DNA of 64,000 bases from an uncultured Lachnospiraceae bacterium. Its GTDB lineage: Bacteria > Bacillota > Clostridia > Lachnospirales > Lachnospiraceae. The stretch is taken from NCBI GenBank assembly GCA_910584945.1, contig CAJUDY010000018.1, forward strand, positions 1 to 64,000, written 5' to 3'. Positions within the stretch are counted from its first letter, which is position 1. Each line of letters begins with the position of its first letter. Both the position numbers and the translations under genes were made by a program. This document shows, piece after piece, positions 16,209 through 25,767 of this stretch. A model generated the notes under the pieces. It was not told the DNA's origin, did not search any database, and saw only the letters and a list, made by a program, of their open reading frames with translations.

Positions 16209-17006
16209 ATGACGTATGAATGGGCATATGGTACCGATCAGGGCAGCAGAAGGAAAACAAATCAGGATTCTATTCTCCTGAAAAAAGCCCTCTGGGGAGA
16301 GGAAGAGGCCGTGTTGGCGGTGCTCTGCGACGGTATGGGAGGGCTTTCGAGAGGAGAGCTGGCGAGCGCGTCGGCAGTGCGGGCGTTTTCCCGGTGGTTT
16401 GCGGAGGAGCTGCCGAAGCTTGGACGGGAAAATATCCGGGAACAGGCCGTATATTCTTCCTGGGAGGCGCTTTTCCAGAGGCTCAATGCGAAGATCGGCG
16501 CTTATGGACAGAGGCGGAATCTACTGCTGGGAACGACGGTGACGGCGGTACTTTTTCTGGGCGGCAGGTACTACATCGCGCATGTGGGAGACTGCAGACT
16601 CTATGAGGTTACCAGTCAGCTCGTGCAGCTTACAAAAGACCAGACGCTGGTGCAGCGGGAGGCGGATCTGGGACATCTGACCCCGGAGGAGGCGAGAAAG
16701 GATGAGAGAAGCCATGTGCTGCTGCAGTGCGTGGGCGCATCGAAGGAGGTGGCGCCCGTTTATGGGACCGGGAGGACGCCGGAGGGCGCCCGGTATCTGC
16801 TCTGCTGCGACGGATTCTGGCGCACGGCTTCCGATCAGGAGCTTTTGCAGGCGCTGACACGGGGGAAGAAAAGGCCTCCGGCAGCATTAAAAAGGGGTCT
16901 GAAAGAGATGATCCGCAGGAACCGGGCCAGGGGAGAGCAGGATAATATTACCGCGGCGGTAATTCTGTGCGGCAAAAAAAGCGGACCGGGGGGAGTTCAT
17001 GCTTAG
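16209..17006 (+). CDS. PP2C-type Ser/Thr protein phosphatase, module 1
   Basis: A 265-residue cytoplasmic phosphatase that should reverse the action of the kinase encoded just downstream. Metal-binding and catalytic motifs are intact: GSRRKTNQDS, VLCDGMGG, GTTVTAV, AHVGDCRLYE and GEQDNITAAVIL. The start at 16209 follows GAGGAGAAG; a longer reading from 16161 overlaps the peptidase gene and lacks such a site. Its last bases, ATGCTTAG, also contain the start of the kinase, so the pair is coupled. It is clearly related to the phosphatase at 58315, which shares LASAS after the DGMGGL motif. Confidence 0.93.
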   Translation: MTYEWAYGTDQGSRRKTNQDSILLKKALWGEEEAVLAVLCDGMGGLSRGELASASAVRAFSRWFAEELPKLGRENIREQAVYSSWEALFQRLNAKIGAYGQRRNLLLGTTVTAVLFLGGRYYIAHVGDCRLYEVTSQLVQLTKDQTLVQREADLGHLTPEEARKDERSHVLLQCVGASKEVAPVYGTGRTPEGARYLLCCDGFWRTASDQELLQALTRGKKRPPAALKRGLKEMIRRNRARGEQDNITAAVILCGKKSGPGGVHA

Positions 17007-18696
17007 GATCGGCTCTGTAATTGACGGAAAATACAAGATCCTGAATGTGATCGGCCGCGGCGGTATGAGCGTGGTGTACCTGGCCATGAACGAACGAGTA
17101 AATAAGCAGTGGGCGGTCAAGGAGGTCCGAAAAGAGGGCGGCAGAGACCTTCTAATGGACCAAAAAGAGATCGAGATGATGAAAAAGCTTAAGCATCCTC
17201 ATCTTCCCAGCGTGGTGGATGTGATTGAACACAGAGATTGTCTGCTGATCGTGATGGACTACATCGAAGGGCGCTCCCTCCAGGACCTTCTGGCGGAGCA
17301 GGGCGCTCTGCCCCAGGAACAGGTACTCTCGTGGGCGTGCCAGCTCTGCGAGGTGCTGTCCTATCTGCATACCAGAGAGCCGGCGATCATCTACCGGGAT
17401 ATGAAGCCCGCCAACGTGATGTTAAAGCCTGACGGGAACATTATGCTGATCGACTTCGGCGCGGCCCGGGAATACAAGCCCCGGAATCTCAAAGACACCG
17501 TTTCCCTTGGGACCAGAGGGTACGCGGCGCCGGAGCAGTACGAACGAACCGGCCAGAGTGACGAGAGGACGGATATCTACTGCCTGGGCGTTATGTTGTT
17601 CCAGCTTCTCACCGGGGAAAGTCCCCATGCGCTTCGTCCCATCGGTCAGATTAACCCTTCCTTTTCCTCCGGTCTGGAGGCCATTATCCAAAAATGTACC
17701 CAAATCAAAAAAGAGAACCGATATCAGTCCTGCATGGAGCTAAAATATGCGCTGGAGCATTACTGGGAGTGGGACAGCGCTTACCGGAGTAAGTTGAAAA
17801 AATCTCTTCTCTGCTTTCTGGCGTTGGCGGTTCTCACGGTACTGTTGGGAGTCGGTGCAGTCGTTTTTCGGGGGATGGAAATAAGGCTGAAAAGGCATAA
17901 CTATGAAGCGTATCTTCTGGCTGCCGGTCATGCCCTCACCAGAGAGGAAGAGATTGAGAATTATAAAAAGGCGGTGAGTCTGGACCCGGTTCGGGAGGAA
18001 GCCTATTTGGCGCTTTTGGAGGATACCTTTCTGGAAGATCAGCTTTTGACTCGGGAGGAGAGCGCAGAGCTTCGGGCCGTTCTGATTGATTATGGGGACG
18101 GAAAACGGACCAACGAAGAGCGGTTTCTGGAGAATCCGGAAGGATATGACCGGTTTGCCTATGCAGCAGGGCTGGCTTATTATTATAAGTTTCAGGAAAA
18201 GGGGAATAAAAAGTATGCAAAAGGATATCTCGAGATTGCAGCCAGGTCGGAAACTTTGGAAGAAGGACGGAGAGAACGGGCCGAAAGACTTTCGGTGATC
18301 GCGGATTATTATGCCAGGGTCGGACTTTTGGACGAGGCGGGAGACGCGTCGGTGACTTACCGGGATTACTGGGAGGACTTGACGGCTCTGTCCGCGGGGA
18401 ATCTGGTGGAAGCGGACAATGAACGGACAGCGCTGGTCATGTATGGGGAGCTGGTAAGCCAGATGGTTTCGCGTGCGGTCCGGTTTTTGGAGGACGGGGT
18501 GAGCAAAGAAGAGATGCAGGCTCAGCTTGGACTGATTCGGACTCATCTGGACACGGATTTTCAGGAGGCGGGGGAGGAGAGCCGGAGAAAAGTCACAGAA
18601 GAGATCCGGAAGCTTCAGGAGCAGATCGGGCAGGCGGAAAAGCTGGTAAACTCTGCCTGCCGGAAGGGAGAGGGAGAAGATGGAATTATACCATGA
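16999..18696 (+). CDS. Membrane Ser/Thr protein kinase, module 1
   Basis: A 565-residue Hanks-type kinase. The N-terminal kinase domain (about 1-255) has a Gly-rich loop IGRGGMSVVYL, the ATP-binding Lys41 in AVKEV, catalytic Asp134 in YRDMKPANV and DFG with Asp152. One membrane segment follows at about 269-290. The C-terminal region (about 300-565) is helical, TPR-like and outside the membrane; there are no PASTA repeats, so it is not a peptidoglycan-sensing PknB. The gene overlaps the phosphatase by eight bases and the next gene by 17, a tight operon. Kinase 2 at 59458 is a relative with a different outer domain. Targets are unknown. Confidence 0.92.
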   Translation: MLRIGSVIDGKYKILNVIGRGGMSVVYLAMNERVNKQWAVKEVRKEGGRDLLMDQKEIEMMKKLKHPHLPSVVDVIEHRDCLLIVMDYIEGRSLQDLLAEQGALPQEQVLSWACQLCEVLSYLHTREPAIIYRDMKPANVMLKPDGNIMLIDFGAAREYKPRNLKDTVSLGTRGYAAPEQYERTGQSDERTDIYCLGVMLFQLLTGESPHALRPIGQINPSFSSGLEAIIQKCTQIKKENRYQSCMELKYALEHYWEWDSAYRSKLKKSLLCFLALAVLTVLLGVGAVVFRGMEIRLKRHNYEAYLLAAGHALTREEEIENYKKAVSLDPVREEAYLALLEDTFLEDQLLTREESAELRAVLIDYGDGKRTNEERFLENPEGYDRFAYAAGLAYYYKFQEKGNKKYAKGYLEIAARSETLEEGRRERAERLSVIADYYARVGLLDEAGDASVTYRDYWEDLTALSAGNLVEADNERTALVMYGELVSQMVSRAVRFLEDGVSKEEMQAQLGLIRTHLDTDFQEAGEESRRKVTEEIRKLQEQIGQAEKLVNSACRKGEGEDGIIP

Positions 18697-21600
18697 ATGG
18701 TACCGCATCTGTATGGCGGGAGCCGTCGCGGGGGTATTCCTGTCAGGAGTGCTTTTTGTCCGTCTGGATGTCCGGACCGCCGTCCGGGTACTGACCGGAG
18801 ACAGGATGCAGAAAGAGGTTTTGGCGGAAAAGAAAAAACAGATCAAAAAGAAGAAAAAGAAAACTGCGGTCAAAGTTCCGGGGGAGGAACAGACGACGCT
18901 GATCAAAAGAGATACCAGGTTATTCCGGGTGCTGGAGGAGATTCTTGTGGTACACACGGAGGAACGAATTGAGGCGGTATACGGATACGTACAGGACCCG
19001 GTTCAGGAGGAAAGAATGAGAAGAAAAAGATGGAAAGGGACAAAGTTAGTGATTTTTCTGCTTTGCTTTTGCGGCGGGCTGCATGATGTTTTGCCGGCGC
19101 GGGCGGAGGAGGAATGGGAGCCAAAGGTCAGCCTTGTATCGGCCGTGAATGATTATGGAACCACGGTGACGGATGAGGAAGGGACTTATTATTTTCGGGA
19201 GTCCTTGACGGTCACCCTGTACTTTGCAGAACCGGAAAAGACGGAAGGGGAGACGACAGAGAAAGAGACAGAAGAACAGACATGCAAAGATGCAGGGGAA
19301 GAAAAGGCTGACAGACAAGAAGAAGAGAAGCCGGATGGGCAGGAAGGAGAAAAGGAAGATGAAGAGCAGAAAAAAGAGGAAGACAGAGAAGAAGCAGAAG
19401 AAGAGGACGACAGGGAAGAGACAGAAAAGCAGGAAATATACTGGATACTTCGAAGAGACGGAGTGGAGCTGGTCGGCGAAGAGGGACTTTATCAGGATCT
19501 CCTGCTGGAGGGCGGGATTTACCAGTATACCCTGGAAGCGGTCGGCAAAGAAGGGCTGGAGGAAGTACAGGTACTGACTGTCTGCGCGCAGAAGTACGGG
19601 GAGGAGCCGATGGTATCCCTCCGCTTTGATCAGGAACCTGTATCTTCGGAAGGAATGCATTATTTTTCGGAATTGTCGAAGATGACCCTGGAGGCGGAGG
19701 CGGCCTGCGGAATTGCGGAAGTCGCGTACCGGACGCCGGACGGAGCATATGTGCCGCTGGAAGCACCGTTCCAGGAGGAACCGTATCTTTTCGGTGAGCA
19801 GTCGTCACTGGCCATCCCTTTTTTGGAACAGGAATCTCTGGAAGAAGGACGGCATTCGTATATGTTCCGGGTAACAGACTGTCTGGGGGGAAGCAAAGAA
19901 GAGACAGCGGAATTTCTGCTGGATAAAACGCCTCCAGACGGGGAAGTTTTTGTTTCCTATGATTCAGACGGAACGAACGCTTCTGTTGCAAAGGAGACAG
20001 GGATTCGAAGGCTGATATCTTCCATCCGGGAATGGCTGTTTGCAAAGACCAGAATCGATTTTTCTCTGTATATAAAGGATGGGACGCCTTCGGGGCAGCA
20101 AGGGGCGGAAGCTTCCGGCCTGGATTGGGCGGACCTTCGAAGCCAGATTGAGGCAAAAGAACAATCAATGGAGGTAAGAGACCTTCAGCTTGCGGAGGAA
20201 GGGACGGCCAGGTTCTCTTTCGAGGGTACCAGGCGGGAAGGCTATACAAAAGTGACGGGTTGTCTTACGCTGCCCCGCGGCATCGGAACAGACCTTACGG
20301 ACGCGCTTGTGGTCCGGCGGCTCAAGGACCGGGCCGGGAATATAACGACCGGGGAAGATGGAGAAGGATTTACCGGTACGACGGTGCTGTGTCTGGACCG
20401 CACCGCGCCAGTACTTCTTACAGACCTGGGTCCCGGGGTGGTGGATGAGGAGCGAAAATGGATTTTCTACCGGGGGGACGCAGTCATCGGACTTTCTCTC
20501 ACGGAGGCGAACTACACAGAGACTTTGGATGAAGAGGGACAGGTCTTGTCTCCAAAGGTGACTGTGACCGGCCCGGAAGGGCAGGAAGCAGGTCTGGAGT
20601 CGTGGCAGCCGTCCGGAACGGGAGTGTTTTCTTCTATTCGCTTTCCGGCCCTGTCGGAAGGGGGAGAGGCAGTCTACACGTTTGAAGTGGAGTATCAGGA
20701 CGGAGCGGGAAATCTTTTGGAAAAAGAGGGTGCATTTACCGATTACACGATTATCGTGGATAATCAGGCCCCGGAACTGATTGATTTTCAGACGGAGGGG
20801 AAGTCAAGCTGCAGGAAAGACGGCATGGCTGTATACCAGAACCGGGATGGGGCGGACGTGGTGTTCTCATTTGTGCTGAAAGATGCGAAAAGCTACTGGA
20901 ATCCGGCCCGGGTCCGGCTGGAGGTCTATGATCAGAGTACGGAGGAGCTGGCGGCGGCAGTGGACGGGACAGGGCTTGACTGGCAGGAGGAGGGGGATTT
21001 TCACCGGGCCTCGTATGCCTTCGACGGGGCCGAAGGCTTCAGCGCCGCCGCTTACTATGCGGTTCTCACTTATGAAGATTGTGCCGGGAATCCGCTGACG
21101 GGAAGCCAGGAATGGACAGATGCGGTATCCGGCGGCAGATATACCGGCAATGCATTCTGGCTGGACCACGAAGCGCCGGTGCTTTCGCTTTCGTACCCTG
21201 CGGCGAATCGCCTGGTAAGGGAGGGCGATCCGGACCCGGAGGCAGACGAGAGAGACGCGGTTCCAAAGCCGGGATACACCGCTTATTATGGGAAGGAGGT
21301 CCAAGTATTCTTTTTTCTGCGGGAAGCCTGGGCCTGTCCGATCCGTGAAGAAGAGACGCTTGTGGGTCTCCGGGATTTTTCCCTTGTAGTGTTCGGGAAA
21401 CGGCAGGGGGAACTGGAGCCGAAGGTGGCGTGGAAGCAGACAAAGGAGGGCTATGAGGGCCGCTTTACGCTGGAAAAGGAGGACGGCTATACCTTCGCTC
21501 TTTCCTATCAGGACCCGGCGGGAAATCTGCTGGAGGCGGAGGGTGAGGCGGCTGTGTCCGGTCTGGCGGAAGGAAGATATACAAGTCCGGCTCTGGTGGT

Positions 21601-24373
21601 GGACCGGACAGCGCCGATACTTCGGGCGTCCTACACGGACCAGTCCGGAGCGCCTGTAGACCGCTCTGCCCTTCCTAAGAGAGAGGGGCGTACGTACTTT
21701 TCGGAGCCGGTTTTATTGAGGCTGGAGCTACAGGATGAGCATCTTCGCAGTCAGGAAGTAAAGGACGTGCTGAGCGGTCTTCAAGTGTTCGACTGTGCTT
21801 CCCGGGTACTGGGGGAGAACAGTGTCGCCCGGTATGTGGAAGGACTGGATGGCAGTCAGCTGATCCCCGGAGCCTGTACCTGGTATGTGCCGCTGTCGAC
21901 GGAAGGAATCTATCAGATACCCGTGGGGGCGGAGGATCTGGCGGGTAACCGGACGGAGTGGGTCTGGGAGGAGGCCGCCGTGGACAGGACAGAGCCGGAA
22001 CTGTCCCTGTCCTGTCAGACGGAGCCTTCCGGTTTTCTGGACTTTATCCGCTATGGAGATCTGACATATCTGTTCGCGGACTGCAAGGTGACTGTTACTG
22101 CTGCCGCTTCGGATTCCGTGTCCGGAATTCAAAGCATCCGTTTTCTCACAGAAGAGGCGGACGCCGGAGAAATCAATGAATACAAAAAGGAGTTTTCTCC
22201 CGCTGAAAAAGGGGAGTTCCAGATGGTATTTCCGGCGTCCGGGGAAGACTTTATGGGGAAGGTGACGGTGCAGGCTTTCGACTGGTCCCGGAACAGGACG
22301 GTAAAGTCCGGCGGGCAGATCGTGGAGAGCCGTAAGAAGCACGAGCGGAGCAAAAATCTGACGATCACGACGCTGACCGCTCCTGGACGGACTGTGGGGG
22401 ATCAGCATTATTATAATACGGATATCCGCTTTCAGGTGCAGGCGGAGGATGCCGGTTCCGGTCTTGGAAAATTGTCGGTGACCGGCGGGACCACCATTGA
22501 CCGGATGACAGACTACACAAAAGGAGCGGGGGAGATCGTCTGGAAATACAAAGAAGAATTTCTGTTGGAAGCAGCGCAGAATAATGAGAATGCGGTGCCG
22601 GTAAGGGCAGAATATCAGGACAATGCGGGCCATATACATACCGCGGAGCAAAGTTACAACATTGATCTTGTTCCTCCCAGAATTCAGGTCACCTATGACC
22701 AGAACGATCCGATGGAAGGGAATTATTACTGCCAGATAAGGACCGCCCTGGTGGAGATCCGGGAGCGGAATTTTGATCCGGCGGACGTGGAATTTCAGAT
22801 CACGAACACGGATGGAGGGATGCCCGGGTTTGGGGGTTGGACCGCTTCCGGTACCGGAGATGACACGCTGCATGTGTGCCCGGTGACCTTTGCGGAGGAT
22901 GGGGATTACACCTTTTCTCTGGCGGTGACGGATCTGGCGGGGAACCGGACCGAATATGGACAGACGGACGCTTTTACCATTGATCAGACGGCGCCAGTGC
23001 TCGCCGTGTCTTTTGATCAGGAGCAGAGCCGGAACGGATTGTATTATGGAACCGGACGGACGGCCAGAATCGAGATTTTGGAACATAATTTTGATCCTTC
23101 TTTTGTGGAAGTGTCGGTGACCGCCGAAGACGGGGCGGAGGCGCCGGCGCTGTCCGGATGGAGAACAGCCAGGGATGAAAGCTGGGCGGAACTTTCTTTC
23201 CTCGATGACGGAATTTATCAATTTCGGATTGCCGGGACGGATCTGGCTGGAAATCCCATGGAACCTTATGAGACGGAGCGGTTCGTGATCGATCGGACGC
23301 CGCCGAAGATCGAGATTACCGGCGTGGAGCATCGGTCGGCCAATCCCGGTCCGGTCACGCCACGGATTCAGTGCTCAGACAGGAATTATGATCTGGGACA
23401 GACCAGTATCCGTCTGGAAGGCGTTCAGAATGGAACGATATCGTTCCAGGGCACGAGAGAAGAACGTACGTATGGGATGGACTGTCAGATCGAGGACTTC
23501 GCATATACACAGGAGATGGACGATCTTTATCGCCTGCAGGTTACCGCCTGCGATCTGGCGGGCAATCAGAGCGAGGAAGAGATGGTCTTTTCCGTGAATC
23601 GTTTCGGCTCGGTCTATACGCTGGATGAGCGGACGAATCTGCTGGCCGGAAACAGGGGGATTTATTATACCAGCGAGGAGCAAGAGCTTGTGGTTACGGA
23701 AACCAATGTGGACACGCTGGTATGTAAGGAGATCACCTGCAACCGGGATGGGGCTCTGCGCACACTGACGGAAGGGGAGGATTATACGGTCCGGGAGAGC
23801 GGCACGGACGAGAGCTGGAAGCAGTATGAGTATACTATTTTTAAAAATAATTTTGAGGAGGAGGGGATCTATGTCCTGACGATCTATTCGGAAGATCAGG
23901 CCAGGAACGCGTCGGACAATGACACCAAAGGAATGCGGCTGGAATTCGCGGTGGACAAGACGCCTCCGTCAATCCTCTTATCCGGCGTCGAGGACGGCGG
24001 GCAGTATCGGGAGGAGGGCCGGGAGATGACCCTGGATGTGGAGGACAATCTCTGCCTTACAAAAATGCAGGCCAGAATCAATGGGATTCCCTCTACCTAT
24101 TATGCCTCCGAAGTTCTGGAAGCAGGAGGAAGAATCCGATTGATGACAGGAAGCAGGAATCAATGGCAGACCATACAGGTTACCGCCTGGGACGCGGCGG
24201 GGAATCAGGCCTTTACCGACACCCGCCGTTTTCTGATCACGCCGAATCTTCTGATACAGTTTTATATGGACAGACCGCTGTTTTATGGGACGTCGGGCAT
24301 TTTGTTGCTGTCAGGAACGGCAGGGACGGCAATTTGGATGCTCAGAAAGCGGAAATATCAGAATAGACGTTGA
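18680..24373 (+). CDS. Giant Ig-like repeat surface protein with N-terminal extension
   Basis: One open frame of 1897 residues. The first part (1-112) has a membrane segment (about 11-28), a Lys-rich stretch and FRVLEEILVVHTEERI (about 80-95), which resembles FRVIEDITYVSSIERI in the small protein at 59072. A second start, the ATG at 19017 with a strong ribosome-binding site, opens a classic signal peptide (RRKRWKGTKLVIFLLCF ... ARA). After that come a Glu/Lys-rich spacer, at least ten Ig-like units each introduced by a D-(R/K/Q)-T-x-P motif (LDKTPP, LDRTAP, VDRTAP, IDQTAP, VDKTPP and others), and a C-terminal membrane anchor with a basic tail. It is most likely a secreted, membrane-anchored protein of 1785 residues with an upstream partner fused in frame. 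The role, perhaps adhesion, is inference. Confidence 0.8.
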   Translation: MELYHEWYRICMAGAVAGVFLSGVLFVRLDVRTAVRVLTGDRMQKEVLAEKKKQIKKKKKKTAVKVPGEEQTTLIKRDTRLFRVLEEILVVHTEERIEAVYGYVQDPVQEERMRRKRWKGTKLVIFLLCFCGGLHDVLPARAEEEWEPKVSLVSAVNDYGTTVTDEEGTYYFRESLTVTLYFAEPEKTEGETTEKETEEQTCKDAGEEKADRQEEEKPDGQEGEKEDEEQKKEEDREEAEEEDDREETEKQEIYWILRRDGVELVGEEGLYQDLLLEGGIYQYTLEAVGKEGLEEVQVLTVCAQKYGEEPMVSLRFDQEPVSSEGMHYFSELSKMTLEAEAACGIAEVAYRTPDGAYVPLEAPFQEEPYLFGEQSSLAIPFLEQESLEEGRHSYMFRVTDCLGGSKEETAEFLLDKTPPDGEVFVSYDSDGTNASVAKETGIRRLISSIREWLFAKTRIDFSLYIKDGTPSGQQGAEASGLDWADLRSQIEAKEQSMEVRDLQLAEEGTARFSFEGTRREGYTKVTGCLTLPRGIGTDLTDALVVRRLKDRAGNITTGEDGEGFTGTTVLCLDRTAPVLLTDLGPGVVDEERKWIFYRGDAVIGLSLTEANYTETLDEEGQVLSPKVTVTGPEGQEAGLESWQPSGTGVFSSIRFPALSEGGEAVYTFEVEYQDGAGNLLEKEGAFTDYTIIVDNQAPELIDFQTEGKSSCRKDGMAVYQNRDGADVVFSFVLKDAKSYWNPARVRLEVYDQSTEELAAAVDGTGLDWQEEGDFHRASYAFDGAEGFSAAAYYAVLTYEDCAGNPLTGSQEWTDAVSGGRYTGNAFWLDHEAPVLSLSYPAANRLVREGDPDPEADERDAVPKPGYTAYYGKEVQVFFFLREAWACPIREEETLVGLRDFSLVVFGKRQGELEPKVAWKQTKEGYEGRFTLEKEDGYTFALSYQDPAGNLLEAEGEAAVSGLAEGRYTSPALVVDRTAPILRASYTDQSGAPVDRSALPKREGRTYFSEPVLLRLELQDEHLRSQEVKDVLSGLQVFDCASRVLGENSVARYVEGLDGSQLIPGACTWYVPLSTEGIYQIPVGAEDLAGNRTEWVWEEAAVDRTEPELSLSCQTEPSGFLDFIRYGDLTYLFADCKVTVTAAASDSVSGIQSIRFLTEEADAGEINEYKKEFSPAEKGEFQMVFPASGEDFMGKVTVQAFDWSRNRTVKSGGQIVESRKKHERSKNLTITTLTAPGRTVGDQHYYNTDIRFQVQAEDAGSGLGKLSVTGGTTIDRMTDYTKGAGEIVWKYKEEFLLEAAQNNENAVPVRAEYQDNAGHIHTAEQSYNIDLVPPRIQVTYDQNDPMEGNYYCQIRTALVEIRERNFDPADVEFQITNTDGGMPGFGGWTASGTGDDTLHVCPVTFAEDGDYTFSLAVTDLAGNRTEYGQTDAFTIDQTAPVLAVSFDQEQSRNGLYYGTGRTARIEILEHNFDPSFVEVSVTAEDGAEAPALSGWRTARDESWAELSFLDDGIYQFRIAGTDLAGNPMEPYETERFVIDRTPPKIEITGVEHRSANPGPVTPRIQCSDRNYDLGQTSIRLEGVQNGTISFQGTREERTYGMDCQIEDFAYTQEMDDLYRLQVTACDLAGNQSEEEMVFSVNRFGSVYTLDERTNLLAGNRGIYYTSEEQELVVTETNVDTLVCKEITCNRDGALRTLTEGEDYTVRESGTDESWKQYEYTIFKNNFEEEGIYVLTIYSEDQARNASDNDTKGMRLEFAVDKTPPSILLSGVEDGGQYREEGREMTLDVEDNLCLTKMQARINGIPSTYYASEVLEAGGRIRLMTGSRNQWQTIQVTAWDAAGNQAFTDTRRFLITPNLLIQFYMDRPLFYGTSGILLLSGTAGTAIWMLRKRKYQNRR
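19006..19019 (+). promoter_or_regulatory. Internal ribosome-binding site and start before a signal peptide
   Basis: CAGGAGGAAAGA lies directly before the ATG at 19017. The codons after this ATG encode a positively charged, hydrophobic signal peptide. The sequence AATGAG here also contains a TGA in another frame, the usual stop/start overlap of two coupled genes, so the in-frame fusion upstream may be recent or the result of a one-base shift. Confidence 0.55.
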
Positions 24374-24399
24374 TTTTTCTTATGAGTCAGTATTATAAT
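24370..24399 (+). promoter_or_regulatory. Promoter of the rimO operon
   Basis: TTGATT (24370-24375), an 18-base spacer and TATAAT (24394-24399). It overlaps the last codons of the Ig-like gene and lies 27 bases before the rimO start. Confidence 0.55.
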
Positions 24400-24426
24400 A
24401 TCTCTTAGTACAGGGAGGCGTGATAG

Positions 24427-25767
24427 ATGATGACAATCATGTTTGTATCCCTTGGCTGCGACAAAAATCTGGTGGATTCTGAGGTAATGCTGGGACTTTT
24501 GTCGGAAAAGGGATATGGATTTACAGACGAAGAGGCGGAGGCGGATGTGATCATTGTGAACACCTGCTGCTTCATCGGCGACGCCAAGGAGGAGAGCGTC
24601 AATACGATCCTTCAGATGGCAGAGTGGAAAAAAGAAGGAAAATTAAAGGCGCTGATTGTGACCGGCTGTCTGGCGGAGCGTTACCGTCAGGAAATTCTCG
24701 AGGAAATTCCGGAAGTGGACGCGGTGCTTGGGACGACGGCCTACGACCAGATCGTAAACGTGATGGAGGAGGCGCTTGGAGGAAAGCAGCTTCTGGAATG
24801 CCGGGATCTGAACCGGCTGGTGTTAAGCGACGCCAGGAGAATTCTGACCACCGGCGGACACTATGCGTACCTGAAGATTGCGGAAGGCTGTGACAAGCAC
24901 TGCACCTACTGTATCATTCCGAAGCTTCGGGGCAGTTATCGAAGCGTTCCTATGGAGCGGCTTTTAAAGGAAGCGCAGGAGCTGGCGGACCAGGGAGTCA
25001 AAGAGTTGATTCTGGTCGCTCAGGAGACCACCCGGTACGGGGTGGACCTCTATGGGGAAAAAAGTCTGCACCGCGTGTTGAAAGAGCTCTGCAAAATCAA
25101 GGGAATTCGATGGATTCGGGTACAGTACTGCTATCCGGAGGAAATTTACAGGGAACTGATCGAGACTATCAAAGAGGAGTCTAAGATCTGCCGCTACCTG
25201 GATCTTCCCATTCAGCACGCGTCCGATCCGATCTTAAAACGCATGGGAAGAAGGACCAGAAGTCAGGATTTAAGAGAGATCATCGGAACCCTTCGCCGGG
25301 AGATCCCGGATATCTGTCTTCGGACCACATTGATCAGCGGATTTCCCGGTGAGACGAAGGAGGATCATGAGGAACTGCTCGCGTTTGTCGATGAGATGGA
25401 GTTCGACCGGCTGGGCGTGTTCGCCTACTCCCCGGAAGAGGGAACAAAGGCGGCGGATATGGAAGGGCAGATCCCCGAGGAAGAGAAAGAAGAGCGCCGG
25501 GAGGAAATCATGGAGCTTCAGCAGGAGATCTCTTTTGAAAAAGCCCAGGAGATGATTGGAAAAGAACTCTGGTGCATGGTGGAAGGAAAAGTGGCGGACG
25601 AATCTGCCTATGTGGCGCGAACCTACAAAGACGCGCCGGATGTGGACGGGTATCTGTTTATACAGACTGTCCGGGAGCTGATGTCCGGAGATTTTGTAAA
25701 GGTTCGGGTGACCGGGGCGGAAGAATATGATTTGATTGGAGAGATTGCGGATGAATTTACCGAATAA
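24427..25767 (+). CDS. rimO: Ribosomal protein S12 methylthiotransferase RimO
   Basis: A 446-residue radical-SAM enzyme that adds a methylthio group to an aspartate of ribosomal protein S12. The N-terminal MTTase domain has three cluster-binding cysteines, including VSLGCDKNLVDSE and VNTCCFIGDAKEES. The radical-SAM domain has CDKHCTYCIIP. A C-terminal TRAM domain (about 375-446) completes the usual order and length. GGAGGCG before the ATG at 24427 supports the start. The order rimO-pgsA-cinA is a common conserved cluster in Firmicutes, and the genes overlap or are spaced by a few bases, so they form one operon. Confidence 0.95.
   Translation: MMTIMFVSLGCDKNLVDSEVMLGLLSEKGYGFTDEEAEADVIIVNTCCFIGDAKEESVNTILQMAEWKKEGKLKALIVTGCLAERYRQEILEEIPEVDAVLGTTAYDQIVNVMEEALGGKQLLECRDLNRLVLSDARRILTTGGHYAYLKIAEGCDKHCTYCIIPKLRGSYRSVPMERLLKEAQELADQGVKELILVAQETTRYGVDLYGEKSLHRVLKELCKIKGIRWIRVQYCYPEEIYRELIETIKEESKICRYLDLPIQHASDPILKRMGRRTRSQDLREIIGTLRREIPDICLRTTLISGFPGETKEDHEELLAFVDEMEFDRLGVFAYSPEEGTKAADMEGQIPEEEKEERREEIMELQQEISFEKAQEMIGKELWCMVEGKVADESAYVARTYKDAPDVDGYLFIQTVRELMSGDFVKVRVTGAEEYDLIGEIADEFTE

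Noticed and set aside
17740..18957. 405-codon open frame on the minus strand
   Set aside because: It is antisense to kinase 1, has no start signal and has a composition typical of shadow frames.
21728..23332. 534-codon open frame on the minus strand
   Set aside because: It lies within the Ig-like gene; the frame stays open through codon bias, and the plus strand shows regular Ig repeats.
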